Shown here piece after piece: positions 12,134-23,713 of a stretch of 64,000 bases of DNA (within the stretch, counting starts at the first letter, position 1; each line of letters starts with the position of its first letter). The DNA lies in contig NC_055987.1 in NCBI RefSeq assembly GCF_018446385.1, positions 4,051,705-4,115,704 of the forward strand, in the 5' to 3' direction. Source of the stretch: Zingiber officinale (lineage: Eukaryota > Streptophyta > Magnoliopsida > Zingiberales > Zingiberaceae). A program made the translations under genes and the position numbers. The notes under the pieces are model-generated. The model was not told the DNA's origin, did not search any database, and worked only from the letters and a program-made list of their open reading frames with translations.

Positions 12134-14214
12134 CTTGGACGACAAGTTAGAATGACAGGTTTGGCAGCTTTGAGTCTCATCATAGTTATAGCAACAAATA
12201 ATTCAGAGGCCAAGAGTCTTGTGCATGGTTCTCGAGATGGATTCTGAAAGAAAAGGCATTTTAAGTTATTACACATTTAAAAAAAATATACCCTTTGGTT
12301 AATTTTAAAATACGAAAGTGTCTTTAAATACCCATAACTTGTGTCAGTATAAATTTATTTCCGATACATTTCTAAACCAATTTATTTGTTTCAACTCCCT
12401 AACCTTGCAAAATTATCATATTGCCTGCGTTTGGATTTAAAACGCATAATTGTTCCTTTCTCTCCCAATGTCTGACACATCACTTCGCAACTTCAAACCA
12501 ATGTACTCCTTCGCAACTTCAAAATTTGACGATGTACTCCGCCTCTGCAAATCCAAACCATCAACGACACACTTCTCGGCTTCATCTCTAAACCATCTCC
12601 ATTGACATTGAAAGCAAAAATCAGAGAGACGGCAGAACCTGACTAAATCATCTTATACTCTTGAATCATCGATAAGTAAAATTTGTGTGTCCTAGATTTC
12701 GGCTAATTTATTATTCCTCTACGAAAAATTGAAGCGTTAGTTCATGGGTGTTTTCGATTTTGTGAGATTGAGGTTAAATAAAATTAAGTTTAGGTGTCTG
12801 TATTCTAATTTTATGAATAAGTTTGTATTACATCTTCTCTAATTCAGGAAATGTTAGATATATGTAAATTTTATAGTGATTATCAATAAACTGAGTAATG
12901 CCTCAATTTAAGCTCTTTGATGTCCAAAATATGTAGCGTTATATTTTAGAATATGAATGGATAAATTATTATAATTATTAGTATTGTTCATTCTACTAGC
13001 TCAAATAAAATTATTTTTATATTTGAATTGTATATTATAAGTGCATTTGTATTTTATCGTTTTCAATTGAAGAATTGAAAGATATAGGTTAGTTTTGAGT
13101 ATTTATTATCAATAAATTGAATAATATACTCAATTTAAGTATTTTGATGTCTAAAATATTTAGAGTTTGCATTTTAGAGTGCAAGGTGGTTTGGCTAGAT
13201 GGGTTAATTAGGTTGGTTGGACTGAATTTAACATATAATTTAATAGAATATCACATAATTTTTTATTTATATTGTAATTTATTTATTCAAACATTTAATA
13301 AGCAGATTCATATATTTCATAAGCATGTGAATTCTAAGATTTCTTAAACACATTAATATAATTTCTTGTATTATAAAAAAATAATAAAAGTAATAAAAAC
13401 TCAAATTAAAAACATACTCCTTTTTAGATTGGTTCTGGTTTGCAAAATTAATAGAGTCAAATATTTTTTCCCTTTAATTCAAGATCTCAAATAATATACA
13501 CAAATCTCATTTCATCTATTAAGTAAGCCGAGAAATTTGCCCGTCCTTTTGAAAGAAAATAAACAAAGTAAGAAAGACAAGAAATCAAACCTAAAAAATT
13601 AATTCTATTAGTAGATGTTAATCGCTTTTAAGGAATGAAAAGAAAAAAAAAAAAGTTCTCTATGGATTTACCAGAATGATTAAAATGCGAGAAATTAAAT
13701 AGAACCAATTTTCACTGTTATATGATTTTTTTAAAAAAATTATGAATTCCAAGACAATAAACTTGAGTCGGATGCTCTTTTGCCTCTTGACCCTTATCTT
13801 TATATATTAATTTAGAATAATTTTATCTCCCAAGAATATGAATGGGATCACCTCTATTATGCAGCCCTTATGAACTAGCAGAAATGGTTAGTGGTGTTAA
13901 CATAGATAAGCCTACAGTCGATTCCCAGTAGATGCGAAAGCTCCATGGCTTACTTAACCCACCCCCCTACATGCACTATTATTATAGGATGAAATTCTCA
14001 TGATTTACTTATCTATATCTAGTTGGGAGATCAGTGATACTAGACCTTTTGTGATGAGCATTGTCAACGTTTACCAAGCAAATGAATAGAATGATGCAAA
14101 TTTCAAGTACCAATTTGAGCAAAATCAAGAGATCTTTCAAACTCATCGTTATGCTCTAAACAATGTTTATAAGAATATAACAACAATAATATATTTTTAC
14201 CACAAATATTAGAG
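12134..14214. other. AT-rich intergenic region
   Basis: No gene was recognised; frames are short and AT-biased. At 13875-13990 the phrases ATGGTTAGTGGT and CAGTCGATTCCC, about 30 bases apart, resemble A and B boxes of a tRNA-derived SINE, but no ends were found. Confidence 0.4.
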
Positions 14215-14225
14215 GTCGCAATAGG

Positions 14226-14604
14226 AGAGCAGGTCTCCTACACTATTTTTTTTATGATCCAAGAGTTGGACTACTCATATTTACGGTCGGATCGTGATCG
14301 CGATCCGGTCACAATTGATTGCGATCTCTTCCTAGGTTCATCATCCGGACCAGGTTATAGTTTGGTTCGGAACGGACGGCCGGAGGCCGTCCGGAGGACA
14401 TTGGTGGTGGATAAGTGGCCAAGTTACTGGGGTCTCCTCCGGATGGCCTCCGGCACCCACTCCGAATCAAACTATAACCTGGTGGGACGGTAAATCCAGA
14501 AAGGGATCGCAACCAATTGCGATCGGATCGCGACCATAATCTAACCACAAATATGAGTGGTTCATCTCCTGGATCATAAAAAATGATCCAAGAAATCTTA
14601 GCTC
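14226..14604. mobile_element. Foldback MITE (Mutator-like), 379 bp, flanked by 11-bp direct repeat
   Basis: The two halves are inverted copies. ATGATCCAAGAGTTGG, ACTCATATTT, GCGATC-rich blocks and CCAGGTTATAGTTTGG on the left are matched in reverse order on the right (CAAACTATAACCTGG at 14467-14482, AAATATGAGTGG at 14549-14560, GGATCATAAAAAATGATCC at 14570-14588). The GC-rich centre GGCCGGAGGCCGTCCGG is itself palindromic. GTCGCAATAGG occurs in direct orientation at 14215-14225 and 14605-14615. An 11-bp or contained 9-bp duplication fits Mutator-type insertion. There is no coding capacity. A transcript would form a long hairpin. Confidence 0.7.
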
Positions 14605-14615
14605 GTCGCAATAGG

Positions 14616-15723
14616 TCAAGAGCTATTGGACCATTATAGATAAATAAAGTGTTTATGAAACAATACTCGCAATCAATTAATTTGTTTTGACATGTTTATA
14701 CAAAGAGTTAAGTTTACTTATAACACTAATATGTGTATCAACTGTGAAAGGATTATTTGATAGTGTATTTGAAACTTGTTGAGCGTGTAACTCAAATGGG
14801 TCAATTTTGATTGACTTAACGTGGCCAACATGGTTGGATTATGTTTGATAGCTCAAAAGTTTATAATTAACTCGTATTGTAGAAATATATGCAACCAAAA
14901 AAATTATAATGCAATTAATCCCGCCCTCATCGGGACAATCCGGTGCACACAACTCAGTCAATAGGATTCAGGACATAATTTATTGTTCACATTGAGATAT
15001 AAAGATATGTGTTATATAAATTTATAATGAAACCAAAACTGAATCCCAAACTTACATATATAAAAGAAAAAAATATCCATCTTACACACATAAGAAAAAT
15101 CTCCTACAAAGATTAAGTTTTCTTATTAAAAATAATTAATATATTGAAACCATGAATATTACAAAGAAGTTATTATTCTCACGTATCTTTATTTTTTTTA
15201 AACAAACGGTAAGTAAAGATCTCTCACAAAGCTTAGGAGTTGAGAATTAAGATTAAGCAGAAAGTTCAGCCTAATTATTAAATAAGTTCAACATTTAAAT
15301 AAAAAACTACAAATTCGGTAATAATAGTTACAATATATTGGAATGTCAAGATGACAAATTAATATGTCATAATACTTATTTAACAATTTCACACAGATCA
15401 GTGAAAACTAAAGAAATACACACGGATGAACACAATAGCAAATTTTGCTCCCATAGTAGGAAGCGATTCTGAAGAGTCATATATCACGAAGCTAGCACTT
15501 GAATATTATTATCATCAAACTCTAACAGATGCTTTTACTGCTTGTCTTATGCATAGTATGCCCTTGAAAAATCATATCCTTGTTGTGATAATAATTAATT
15601 GAAGTATTGAACCGTCCCAGTTCTCATTTCAATTCCAATCTTGCCTTCATAAGCTAACCGTGTAAATTACATGCAATACAAGAGACAAATAAAGAATGAG
15701 CAACAATGTAAAAATGCTAATTA
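14616..15723. other. Intergenic, 3' side of the NLR gene
   Basis: AT-rich sequence without a recognisable gene or element. It probably holds the 3' UTR and terminator of the minus-strand NLR gene. If the possible donor at 15924 is used, a 3' exon could also lie here, but I cannot place one. Confidence 0.4.
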
Positions 15724-18700
15724 TCAAATATCTAAAAAATAGCAAAGACATTTCGGAGCTTGGACAAAAGAAAAAAAATTGTGTGGCAAAAAAAAGTTGA
15801 TGATGAATCGTATATATATAATGACGTGAAAAGAGATTTGAGGATTAACTAACAATACGAAAGAAGGAGTGCAATAATAAAAGCTCTCTGTACATGGAAA
15901 TAAACGGGCGTCAAGGCTACTTACTCTCCTCATCACTCTTTCCATGTAGAACCTTTCCGACTGCTCCTCCAGCGTTGGATGTACTTTGCCAATGCAAATG
16001 AAAACATCTAGTGACATGGGAAGCCCATCCTCTGGCATCGCTTGAATCTGTGGACAGTTACATATTTCTAGTGCTTTGAGAAAGGGAGAAAGTCTTATCT
16101 CTGGCAGTGATTGGAGCTGTGGACAGTCACACATCTCCAATTTTTCTAAGAGGGGAAAGTTATGCAGCAGCTCTGTTGGCAGGGATTGTAGTTTCTTACA
16201 ATAACGGAAGCTTAGAGATGTAACAGCAGTGAGGCTTTGCATCAATATGGCATCCTCAAATATCACCTCCTCAGAACATGATTCAATTTCAAGTTCTTTG
16301 ATGAATGACAGTGAGTTTCTCAGAGGAAACATTTTAAGCAGAGCAGTGTTGTCCACACATAATTTACGCAGAGATGACAAGCCCCCTGCTTGCTCATCTT
16401 CTACATCCAACTGAACTAGCATAGGACATCTTACGATCTTCAATTTCTCGAGGGATTTAAGGAGTCCTAGGCACTCCATCCGTCTCAACTCATCACAGTT
16501 AGAGATGTACAAATATTGCAGTTCTACCAATTGAACGAGAGGAATAGACGCTATACGTGGGCAATGCCTTATGGTCAATCGAGTAACTAAACGAAGGTTG
16601 GGCAAGCAATCAGGCAAAAGTTTTGAATATTCGCCACAGTTGTCCAATTCTAATACCTTGATTGAGGGCGGTAGATGGCAGCTACCTTCCTCGTCATCTT
16701 CCGTTTTGTTATTTAATATGAGACTGGGACAGTTTGTTATTGCCAATATTTCTAGGGAAGGAGGGAAGGGAGGTAATCTGTTTAGTTTGGGACAATCTCT
16801 GGCACAAAGTTCACGCATGCAGGGAAATAGATCTTTACCCTCAGTCCAAGACCACTCCTCTAATGCCGGCAAATCGTACAACTCAAGCATTTCCAATTTG
16901 GGAAAACACTTGCCTTCAAATTCATGACTCAGTTGTTTCAAAGCAGGCATGCTGACCATGCGAAGTTCAATCAGATGCAAACGTTGACCAATAAATGGCA
17001 GAACGTCATCCCATCCCTTGCAATTTACCAAGTCAAGTGTTTCCAAATTGGATAGAACTTTTGGCATCAACCAACTAGGCGACCTACCTCCATTGTACCC
17101 TCTAATTGTCAATATTTTGAGTGATTCGTGTGGCTGCAGACCTTCAATTACTTCCTCTTCCAACTTGGCATCCTTCTCATCATTCCATTGCAGCACCAAT
17201 TCTTTTAGATGGACTTTGTTCTTTAACTCAGCATGCTGTGCTTCTGTGCCATCGACCACATTCTCAAGATTTTGAATATGAAGTGTTCCATGAAGCTGGG
17301 TCATATCCTTTAGTTGTTCAAGCTTGAGTCCGTCATCCTCTTGAACACTAAATGTTGGCAATTCTTGAAGATTAGTTAATCTTCGTACATCCTTCATCAT
17401 CACCAAAAACATGTCATTTGCATCAATGCATCTCAAATTGACCAACTTACTCAATTCTTGTGGTATGTACTCTAGTTTAGAACAACCTTTTACCTTCAGT
17501 GTTTGCAAATTATAAAGGTAGGATAGTAAGTCAGGCAAAATTTTAATTTCAGAATTCCATGATATATCAAGGTAACGGAGGTGAATCAATTTACCAATAT
17601 GTTCAGATAACTCCTGCAAGGAACACCAACTTACATCCAAAACACGAATGCTTCTTAGTTTTTCAAAGAGGCTATCGGGAGATGATTTTTTTCTCAACAT
17701 CAAGGTGTGCAACTTGTCGTATCCAGAGAAATCCAATGGCAATTTTCCTCCTACTCGTAGATGCCGAATCGTGGAAAGCATCTTTGTTTGTCTGTTATTT
17801 TCAATCCTACATGTCTCTTCCGTAGAAATCATCTCAGCTAAATCATGTATAAGGTCATGCATCACGAATTCACCAAATTGCAATTCTTGAAAGAAAGACC
17901 GGTTAATAAACTCAAGAAAATAGTCGCTTCCAACATCTTCCATCCTCTTTGTGTTATTATCTTCGATGAAGCCTTCGGCCATCCACATTTGAACCAATTT
18001 GTCTTTATCGAATAGGTAGTCTTTAGGAAACAATGAGCAAAAAGTAAAGCACTGTTTCAGATTTTCATTAAGATATTGATAACTTAAATGCAGGGCTGGC
18101 ATAATGTCATCTTCATCTTGTTTTATTTTCCATATGTCGCTCTTCATTATGGTGTCCCAGTGTTGCTGGCACAAATCTGATTGCAGAACACTGCCGAGTG
18201 TCTTTGCGGCTAATGGTGAGCCCTTCAACTTGCCAGCAATATTTCTACCAATGTCTTTTAGCTCTGGATAGTCTTCAGGGTCGAGTGTACCAAATGAGCA
18301 TTTCTTGAACAATTGCCAAAAGGCATCTTCGTCTAAACCATGGAGCAAAATTGGTTCCACCAAGCTAACCATTTTTGAAACTTTCATATCTCGAGTCGTA
18401 ACAATGATTTTGCTACCATGAGCTCCAACTTTAAGTAGTGCACATAATTTATGCCAGATACTCTTATTATCGCTCCACATGTCGTCAAGAACAAGCAGAA
18501 ATTTCTTATTCGCAATATGCTCATGGAGTAGTTTTTGAAGAGGTTCTAACCCCATGTTATCATATTGTTTTTGTGGAGTTACTGACTGTATTATAGATTT
18601 AGCGAGTCCTTGCACAGTGAAATTGTCAGACACACAGACCCAAATCTTGAGGTGAAAATGAACCTGAACTCTGTTGTGTTTGTGCGCATACTGAGCAAGA

Positions 18701-19404
18701 GTAGTCTTTCCGGCCCCTCCTATCCCGACAATGGGCAAGACCGAAAAAGCATCGTTGACAAATGCCGATGCAGGTTCCACCTGATTAGCTGACCCCAACA
18801 ACCAGTCCACCACTTGATTCAGTTCTTTGTCTCTGCCAAACAATATGTCCGTCACCGGGGAAGAGCATGATTCTCGAGCCTGAAACTTCACCTCAGGTCG
18901 CTTCCTTCTATCATTTGGTGGTAACACATTCATGATGCTCTTCATACGATTAGCAATTTTCTCCAGCCTTCCTTGCATCTTCCTCACTCTAGCTCTCGTA
19001 TCATCTTCCTCCAAGGAATGAGAAGAACCCAATAACTTTTTTTTAGCAGCATAGAACATGTTTGAAAGGCCACTGGAGCCAGTTGCTAACTTGTCCTCTT
19101 CTTCACCTTTGATCTTCTGCCTGAGGACATGATATTGGAACTCATCTATCAAGTCCTCAGCATCATAAGCAGCATCCTTGAGTTCCTGTATCAATGTCTT
19201 CCATTTGGTGTCGTTGCACCCACTACTCTGTACCTCGTCAAGGATGATTTGAATCTCCAGCAGCGATGGGTGCAGATTTTCCATGTCCTCAGCGAAACCC
19301 CGGCGTTCGGCAAACAGTTGGATGGATTTATCGCTGGCCTTATCGATCAAGGTCTGGATGAAGGCCTGCGCGAACCATCCCCCCACTGTTAGTGCGACCG
19401 CCAT
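15724..19404 (-). CDS. CC-NB-LRR (CNL) disease-resistance-type protein
   Basis: An uninterrupted frame of 1226 codons encodes an intracellular immune receptor that would sense pathogen effectors and trigger defence through its nucleotide-switch domain. Visible domains are: N-terminal coiled coil (Rx_N-like, about 1-130) with YDAEDLIDEF; NB-ARC with P-loop GIGGAGKTT (227-235), kinase-2 LLVLDDMW (303-310), RNBS-B KIIVTTRD (332-339), GSPLAA (395-400, GLPL motif), RNBS-D CFTFCSLFP (452-460) and MHDL (515-518); then an LRR region to about residue 1150. All switch motifs look functional. I chose the ATG at 19404 because MAVALTVGGWFAQA is the usual CNL start. An upstream in-frame ATG (19518) lies inside a probable 5' UTR intron. 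The last ~65 residues are unlike an LRR and hydrophobic. A GTAAGT at 15924 could be a donor removing them. No TIR domain is present, as expected in monocots. Confidence 0.93.
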   Translation of the reverse strand: MAVALTVGGWFAQAFIQTLIDKASDKSIQLFAERRGFAEDMENLHPSLLEIQIILDEVQSSGCNDTKWKTLIQELKDAAYDAEDLIDEFQYHVLRQKIKGEEEDKLATGSSGLSNMFYAAKKKLLGSSHSLEEDDTRARVRKMQGRLEKIANRMKSIMNVLPPNDRRKRPEVKFQARESCSSPVTDILFGRDKELNQVVDWLLGSANQVEPASAFVNDAFSVLPIVGIGGAGKTTLAQYAHKHNRVQVHFHLKIWVCVSDNFTVQGLAKSIIQSVTPQKQYDNMGLEPLQKLLHEHIANKKFLLVLDDMWSDNKSIWHKLCALLKVGAHGSKIIVTTRDMKVSKMVSLVEPILLHGLDEDAFWQLFKKCSFGTLDPEDYPELKDIGRNIAGKLKGSPLAAKTLGSVLQSDLCQQHWDTIMKSDIWKIKQDEDDIMPALHLSYQYLNENLKQCFTFCSLFPKDYLFDKDKLVQMWMAEGFIEDNNTKRMEDVGSDYFLEFINRSFFQELQFGEFVMHDLIHDLAEMISTEETCRIENNRQTKMLSTIRHLRVGGKLPLDFSGYDKLHTLMLRKKSSPDSLFEKLRSIRVLDVSWCSLQELSEHIGKLIHLRYLDISWNSEIKILPDLLSYLYNLQTLKVKGCSKLEYIPQELSKLVNLRCIDANDMFLVMMKDVRRLTNLQELPTFSVQEDDGLKLEQLKDMTQLHGTLHIQNLENVVDGTEAQHAELKNKVHLKELVLQWNDEKDAKLEEEVIEGLQPHESLKILTIRGYNGGRSPSWLMPKVLSNLETLDLVNCKGWDDVLPFIGQRLHLIELRMVSMPALKQLSHEFEGKCFPKLEMLELYDLPALEEWSWTEGKDLFPCMRELCARDCPKLNRLPPFPPSLEILAITNCPSLILNNKTEDDEEGSCHLPPSIKVLELDNCGEYSKLLPDCLPNLRLVTRLTIRHCPRIASIPLVQLVELQYLYISNCDELRRMECLGLLKSLEKLKIVRCPMLVQLDVEDEQAGGLSSLRKLCVDNTALLKMFPLRNSLSFIKELEIESCSEEVIFEDAILMQSLTAVTSLSFRYCKKLQSLPTELLHNFPLLEKLEMCDCPQLQSLPEIRLSPFLKALEICNCPQIQAMPEDGLPMSLDVFICIGKVHPTLEEQSERFYMERVMRRVSSLDARLFPCTESFYYCTPSFVLLVNPQISFHVIIYIRFIINFFLPHNFFSFVQAPKCLCYFLDI

Positions 19405-19472
19405 CTGACCGCAGAAGAGAGCAGCGGCAGATCCTGTTTTTTTTTTTCTCTCAGATCTGCAAGCCAAAAGAG

Positions 19473-19610
19473 CTGCAAAAACAAAACAAAGACAGTAGTA
19501 ATCAAGCGCCAACGCCATGTAGTAGATCGAACTATTGATTTGATTGATGACAAATTACAAGGATTAATATATATAGCAAAGTAATATATATGTATAAGAG
19601 ATTTGATTAC
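19473..19610 (-). other. Probable 5' UTR intron of the NLR gene
   Basis: On the minus strand the donor GGAG|GTAATC (19610) and acceptor TTTTTGCAG (ending 19473), preceded by a T-rich tract, frame a 138-base intron upstream of the chosen start codon. Splicing would remove the upstream in-frame ATG at 19518. Inferred from sequence signals only. Confidence 0.5.
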
Positions 19611-19648
19611 CTCCAAATAAAGTGGATCTAGAGGTGATCGTTGAATGT

Positions 19649-19806
19649 GCGATGCTTCTGCAAACTACAGAATACTCTCAGGAAGCAAATCTTGCTAAAC
19701 GGAAATTGCAGATCAAAGCAAAGTTGGGCGATGGTTCTGCAAACCACCGAATACTCTCCGGAAGCAAATATTGCTAAAAGGAAGTTGGAGATCAAAGTCA
19801 AACTGT
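19649..19806. repeat. 79-bp tandem duplication in NLR leader/promoter
   Basis: Two adjacent units starting GCGATG(C/G)TTCTGCAAAC (19649 and 19728) are about 85-90% identical by eye. They lie just upstream of the probable 5' UTR intron donor, so they fall in the leader or core promoter of the minus-strand NLR gene. Confidence 0.75.
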
Positions 19807-21072
19807 AGACTTTCGTGTTTTCAGTTCAGCAGAAGCTGACTCCGCCAGGATTAATTAAAAATATTTAATATAATTAAAAAATGAATCTATAATGCTTCAT
19901 TCAATTCAACTAAACTCTCTCCCCTTCAATTATTTTTAATGAAATCTTACTAATCAAACATTAATTAAGACTATTTAATTTATAATTATATAGATAAATA
20001 TATCTATCTAGACTATTAAATTTATTAATCTCTCTTGCATTCTTTTTTACCGTCTCACTTTTAGATGCAGAAGTTCATCTGGACCATTAAATTTATCAAT
20101 TCTGATTCATTTTTTACCTCGCTTCTTAGTGTATTTTTTTCAACTTATGTATTTATTTATTTATCGAAGCTGACTAAATAAAAGTTAATTAAAAGTAGTT
20201 AATTTGTACAACAATACGATGAGTTAATATGCCCCAACAAGTATTGAGTAAGTTCACACATATACTTCACACCGATGACACAATTTTTAATGTCTTTTGT
20301 TTTTTTGCAACTTATGTTTTTTTAAAATGAATTCTTGATCATCTATGTCATCAGTTTTTTTTAAAAAAAAAAATAAAAAAATATTTTATTAGTAATTTAA
20401 AATCTGACATACTATTTATGATTCATGGAGTAGAGTAATATATTTTTAAAATAAGATATAAATCACATGGCCCATGATGCACATCGCTAGTAATATAGTG
20501 AATTAAGATAGTGCCACGTGCACAGCTGGCATAATACGATGTTGACATCTTCCAAGAGATTTATAAAATTAAAAAATTTTAATAAAAATATTTAAACTGT
20601 TATAGTGGTGAGATTTAAAATTTATAATTTAAGAACAGTATTAAAAATTTAAACACATTTGTTTTTTCTTCTAAAGATTGAACTTGTAGTTAATAATAAA
20701 ATAATGTACATTGTGATTTGTAATTTATAAGATAACGTAAAAAGATATATAATTTGTAACAAATTCATGAAAATTATAAAGAGATTTTTTCATTAGAATT
20801 TGAATAATAAATTTACTTTCGATGTGACTTATAAAAAAAATTATTTAGAGATTTAATCATTACCGATGCCCTTGAGATAGTGGATTAGATAACGTGCATG
20901 ATTTCGTGTGCCAAAAACATAAGAACGTGCGTAGATTTGCGCCCTAGTCAAATTTAACAACTTATCCTTCAACTAACACCAACTGCTTATTATAACATCA
21001 CAAACCCATTATAACGCTATTAAATAGCTAGAATTTAACCGGCTAAAATATATCTTATAATTTATCGTTAAA

Positions 21073-21136
<64 letters not shown>

Positions 21137-21833
21137 TACTATTTTATTAAAAATCTTCTTCTTTATTAACTAGTGAAATCTAAAATGTATTTACGTCATG
21201 TCCTTTTTTCTATTCACATTAAAAATAATTCCAAGATTTATTAATAATTCCACAAGCGAAACAATTAGTGATCTAGAGTTCGAGACTCAGTTATAGTGTA
21301 TTATTATGAATTTTTTTCATCATTAATTTTCTCTTATTGTTTTATATAAAAAAAATATATAATTCTCTTTAGCCCCCCATATATTAGAATTGACAACACT
21401 ATGATCAAATAAACTTCTATAAATATTTTAGGCAGACTATGTTAAAAAATATATTTTTCTTAATTTTTTTTTATTAAGACAAATATAATATTAAATTAAA
21501 ATAATTTTTTGCATAGGGAAACCCGTTAAGGTAGTTTGGTTTGACGAATTTTACTCAAATAATTAATTCTTGATTTATAAGGGTGACATTAAAAAGTTCA
21601 AACAATTCAGATTTTTAAAACCCCAAATAATTTATATATTATTATATTACACACGCAACACGTATACACGATCACACTAGTATATATTATAATTTAATTC
21701 TAGCGAGTTAGAATTTAACCAGTTAAAATATATCTTATAATTAAATTTTGATCAAATAGATTTATCGTTATTAAATTTCAAAGTGAAAATTTTGGCTAAC
21801 ATTAATTTTTTAATCAAATCGGAATATTTAAGG
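19807..21833. other. AT-rich region with duplicated segments
   Basis: No gene was recognised. Segments at 19860-20080 and 20330-20460 recur in similar order at 23140-23420 and 24640-24775, and pieces near 20930-21030 recur at 31600-31690. This shows old segmental copying around the NLR locus. A possible B-box (GTTCGAGACTC) at about 21280 has no clear A-box partner. Confidence 0.5.
21078..21134. repeat. (TA)n microsatellite
   Basis: An uninterrupted run of about 28 TA units. Such runs are usually length-polymorphic. Confidence 0.95.
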
Positions 21834-23050
21834 GGCGTTTGGTATGAGCATGAGAATGAGAATCGGAATGAGAATCATTGTATTGTGGAATGGGAATGGG
21901 TATGAGCATGGATATCACTTTTAAAAATAATGTTTGGTTAGTTGCATACTTTCTATCGGAATAAATAAATATTTTCATTTTTTACCCTTAAAGGAAAATA
22001 AGAGAAAAAAATTAGATATGAGAGAAAGATGAATGTGAGAGAAAAATATGATGAAAGAGAATGATGAGAGAGAAAGTATGATGTGAGAGAAAATGTGACG
22101 AGAAAGAATGAAAAGAGAGAAAGTGTGATGAGAGAAAATGAGAAAAGAGAGTGTGATAGAAGAGAGCATGATGAGAGATAAAATATGATGCGAGAGAAAT
22201 TATGATGGGAGAGGATGAAGAGATAGAAAATGTAATGAGAAAAAATGAGGGAAGAGAGAGTGTGTGATGAGAGAGAAAGTATGATGAGAGAGAAAGTGTG
22301 ATGAGAAAAAAAGAGACCAGTGAGTGTGATGGGAAAGATAATGAGAGAGAAAATAAGATGAGAGAGAAAGTGTGTTGAGGAAAAAAAAGGAGGGAGTGTG
22401 ACAAGAGGGATTGAGGAGAGATAAAGTGTGATGAGAGTGAAAGTGTGATGAGAAAAAAAAAAGAGAAAAGAGAGTGTGATGGGAGAGATTGAGGAGAGAG
22501 AAAGTATGATGAGAGAGAAAATATGATGAAAAAAGAAGGAAGAGAGTGTGATGGAAGAGATTGAGGAGAGAAAAAGTATGATGAGAGAGAAAATATGATG
22601 AAAAAAGAAGGAAGAGAGTGTGATGGAAGAGATTGAGGAGAGAGAAAGTATGATCAGAGAGAAAGTGTAATGAGAAAAAAGAGAAAGAGAGTGTGATAGG
22701 AGAGAGAAAGTGTGTGATAAAATGATAAGAGAGAAAATATGATAAGAGAGAACAAGAAGAGAAGTGATATGAAGAAAAAAATAAATAAATAAATTTTGAT
22801 ATTTGATATTAAGAGAGAAAATTTTAGTTTTAGGTCAAGGGTATTTTTGGAATAAGAGAATATTTTGATTGATGAAAATAGGGTAATGACTCATTGAAGT
22901 GGAGGTACATGGGAATGAGTTGTTACCCAATTTCAAGGATTTATTCCCTTATTTTTATTCCTATTCTTATAATCTAAATATTAACAATGACAATTAATGA
23001 TTCTCATTTTCATTCCTTACTCCTATTCCCGTAAACCAAACGTTCCCTTA
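21834..23050. mobile_element. TIR element (Tourist/Harbinger-like) carrying a purine-rich minisatellite
   Basis: The left end AGGGGCGTTTGGTATGAG and the right end (inverted) AGGGAACGTTTGGTTTACG form terminal inverted repeats. The subterminal parts also match in reverse (GAGAATGAGAATC against GATTCTCATTTTCATTCC). TTA flanks both sides, fitting the 3-bp duplication of PIF/Harbinger MITEs. The interior is 800 bp of GAGAGAAAGTGTGATGA-type repeats and encodes no transposase. Superfamily assignment is an inference from the ends. Confidence 0.6.
22010..22790. repeat. Purine-rich minisatellite with 72-bp higher-order unit
   Basis: The plus strand is nearly all A/G with interspersed T, built of GAGAGAAAGTGTGATGAGA-like words. 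From 22470 the unit becomes a regular 72-bp repeat (starts 22470, 22542, 22614). Long open frames on the minus strand (Ser/His/Phe-rich) are artefacts of the repeat. Confidence 0.9.
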
Positions 23051-23713
23051 TTCTCGCTTTCCTTCATCCACGCTTTCCTTCATCCAGTCAATTTGCCTAA
23101 TACGAAGTTGGCACGTCCTCGTTTTCATTTAGTGGAAGCTGAATCGATTAAATAAAAATAGTTTATTATGCAGCTTTTAAAAATATTTTATCCAGCAGGT
23201 TGTTCTAGACAAATTCAATAAGTATTAATTCTCTCTCCTTCAATTTTTTTATTTTTTTATGAAATCTTACTAATCAAATATTAATTAAGACTATTTAATT
23301 TATAATTACATCGATAAATAGATCTATTTGGATCATTCAATTCATTAATCTCTCTTACATTCTGTTTTTACGACTCACTTTTATAAGCAGAATTAAGTTT
23401 ATCTGGACTATTAAATTTATCAATTCATTTTTTGACTCGCTTTTTAGTGTATTTTTTTAGCTTATTTATTTGTAGAAGCTTATTAATAGAGTTTTGAGAT
23501 AGTTTTTATATTTAATTCTGATAGAGATTAATTTAAAATTAATGAGAAGCTAAAGTATAGAATATTTATAAATAGAAATTAAAAATTAATACAAAGTAAA
23601 ATTGGAGTATTTGATGAATAATTACTTCTAAATTTTATTTTTAATTAAATGATAATAATATCTTTAAACTATATAAATTAATTTTTTTAATCATCTAAAT
23701 ATAATTTTGATGA

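Noticed and set aside
13875-13990. tRNA gene or SINE
   Set aside because: A- and B-box-like words are present, but there is no cloverleaf, no ends and no target duplication.
16229-19392. Plus-strand frames opposite the NLR gene
   Set aside because: Short shadows of the coding strand with no motifs.
19402-19518. Upstream ATG at 19518 as the NLR start
   Set aside because: It would put a non-coiled-coil hydrophobic and basic leader before the standard MAVAL start, and it crosses a good splice acceptor at 19473.
22012-22404. Ser/His/Phe-rich minus-strand frame
   Set aside because: It is a translation of the purine-rich minisatellite with no start context or homology.
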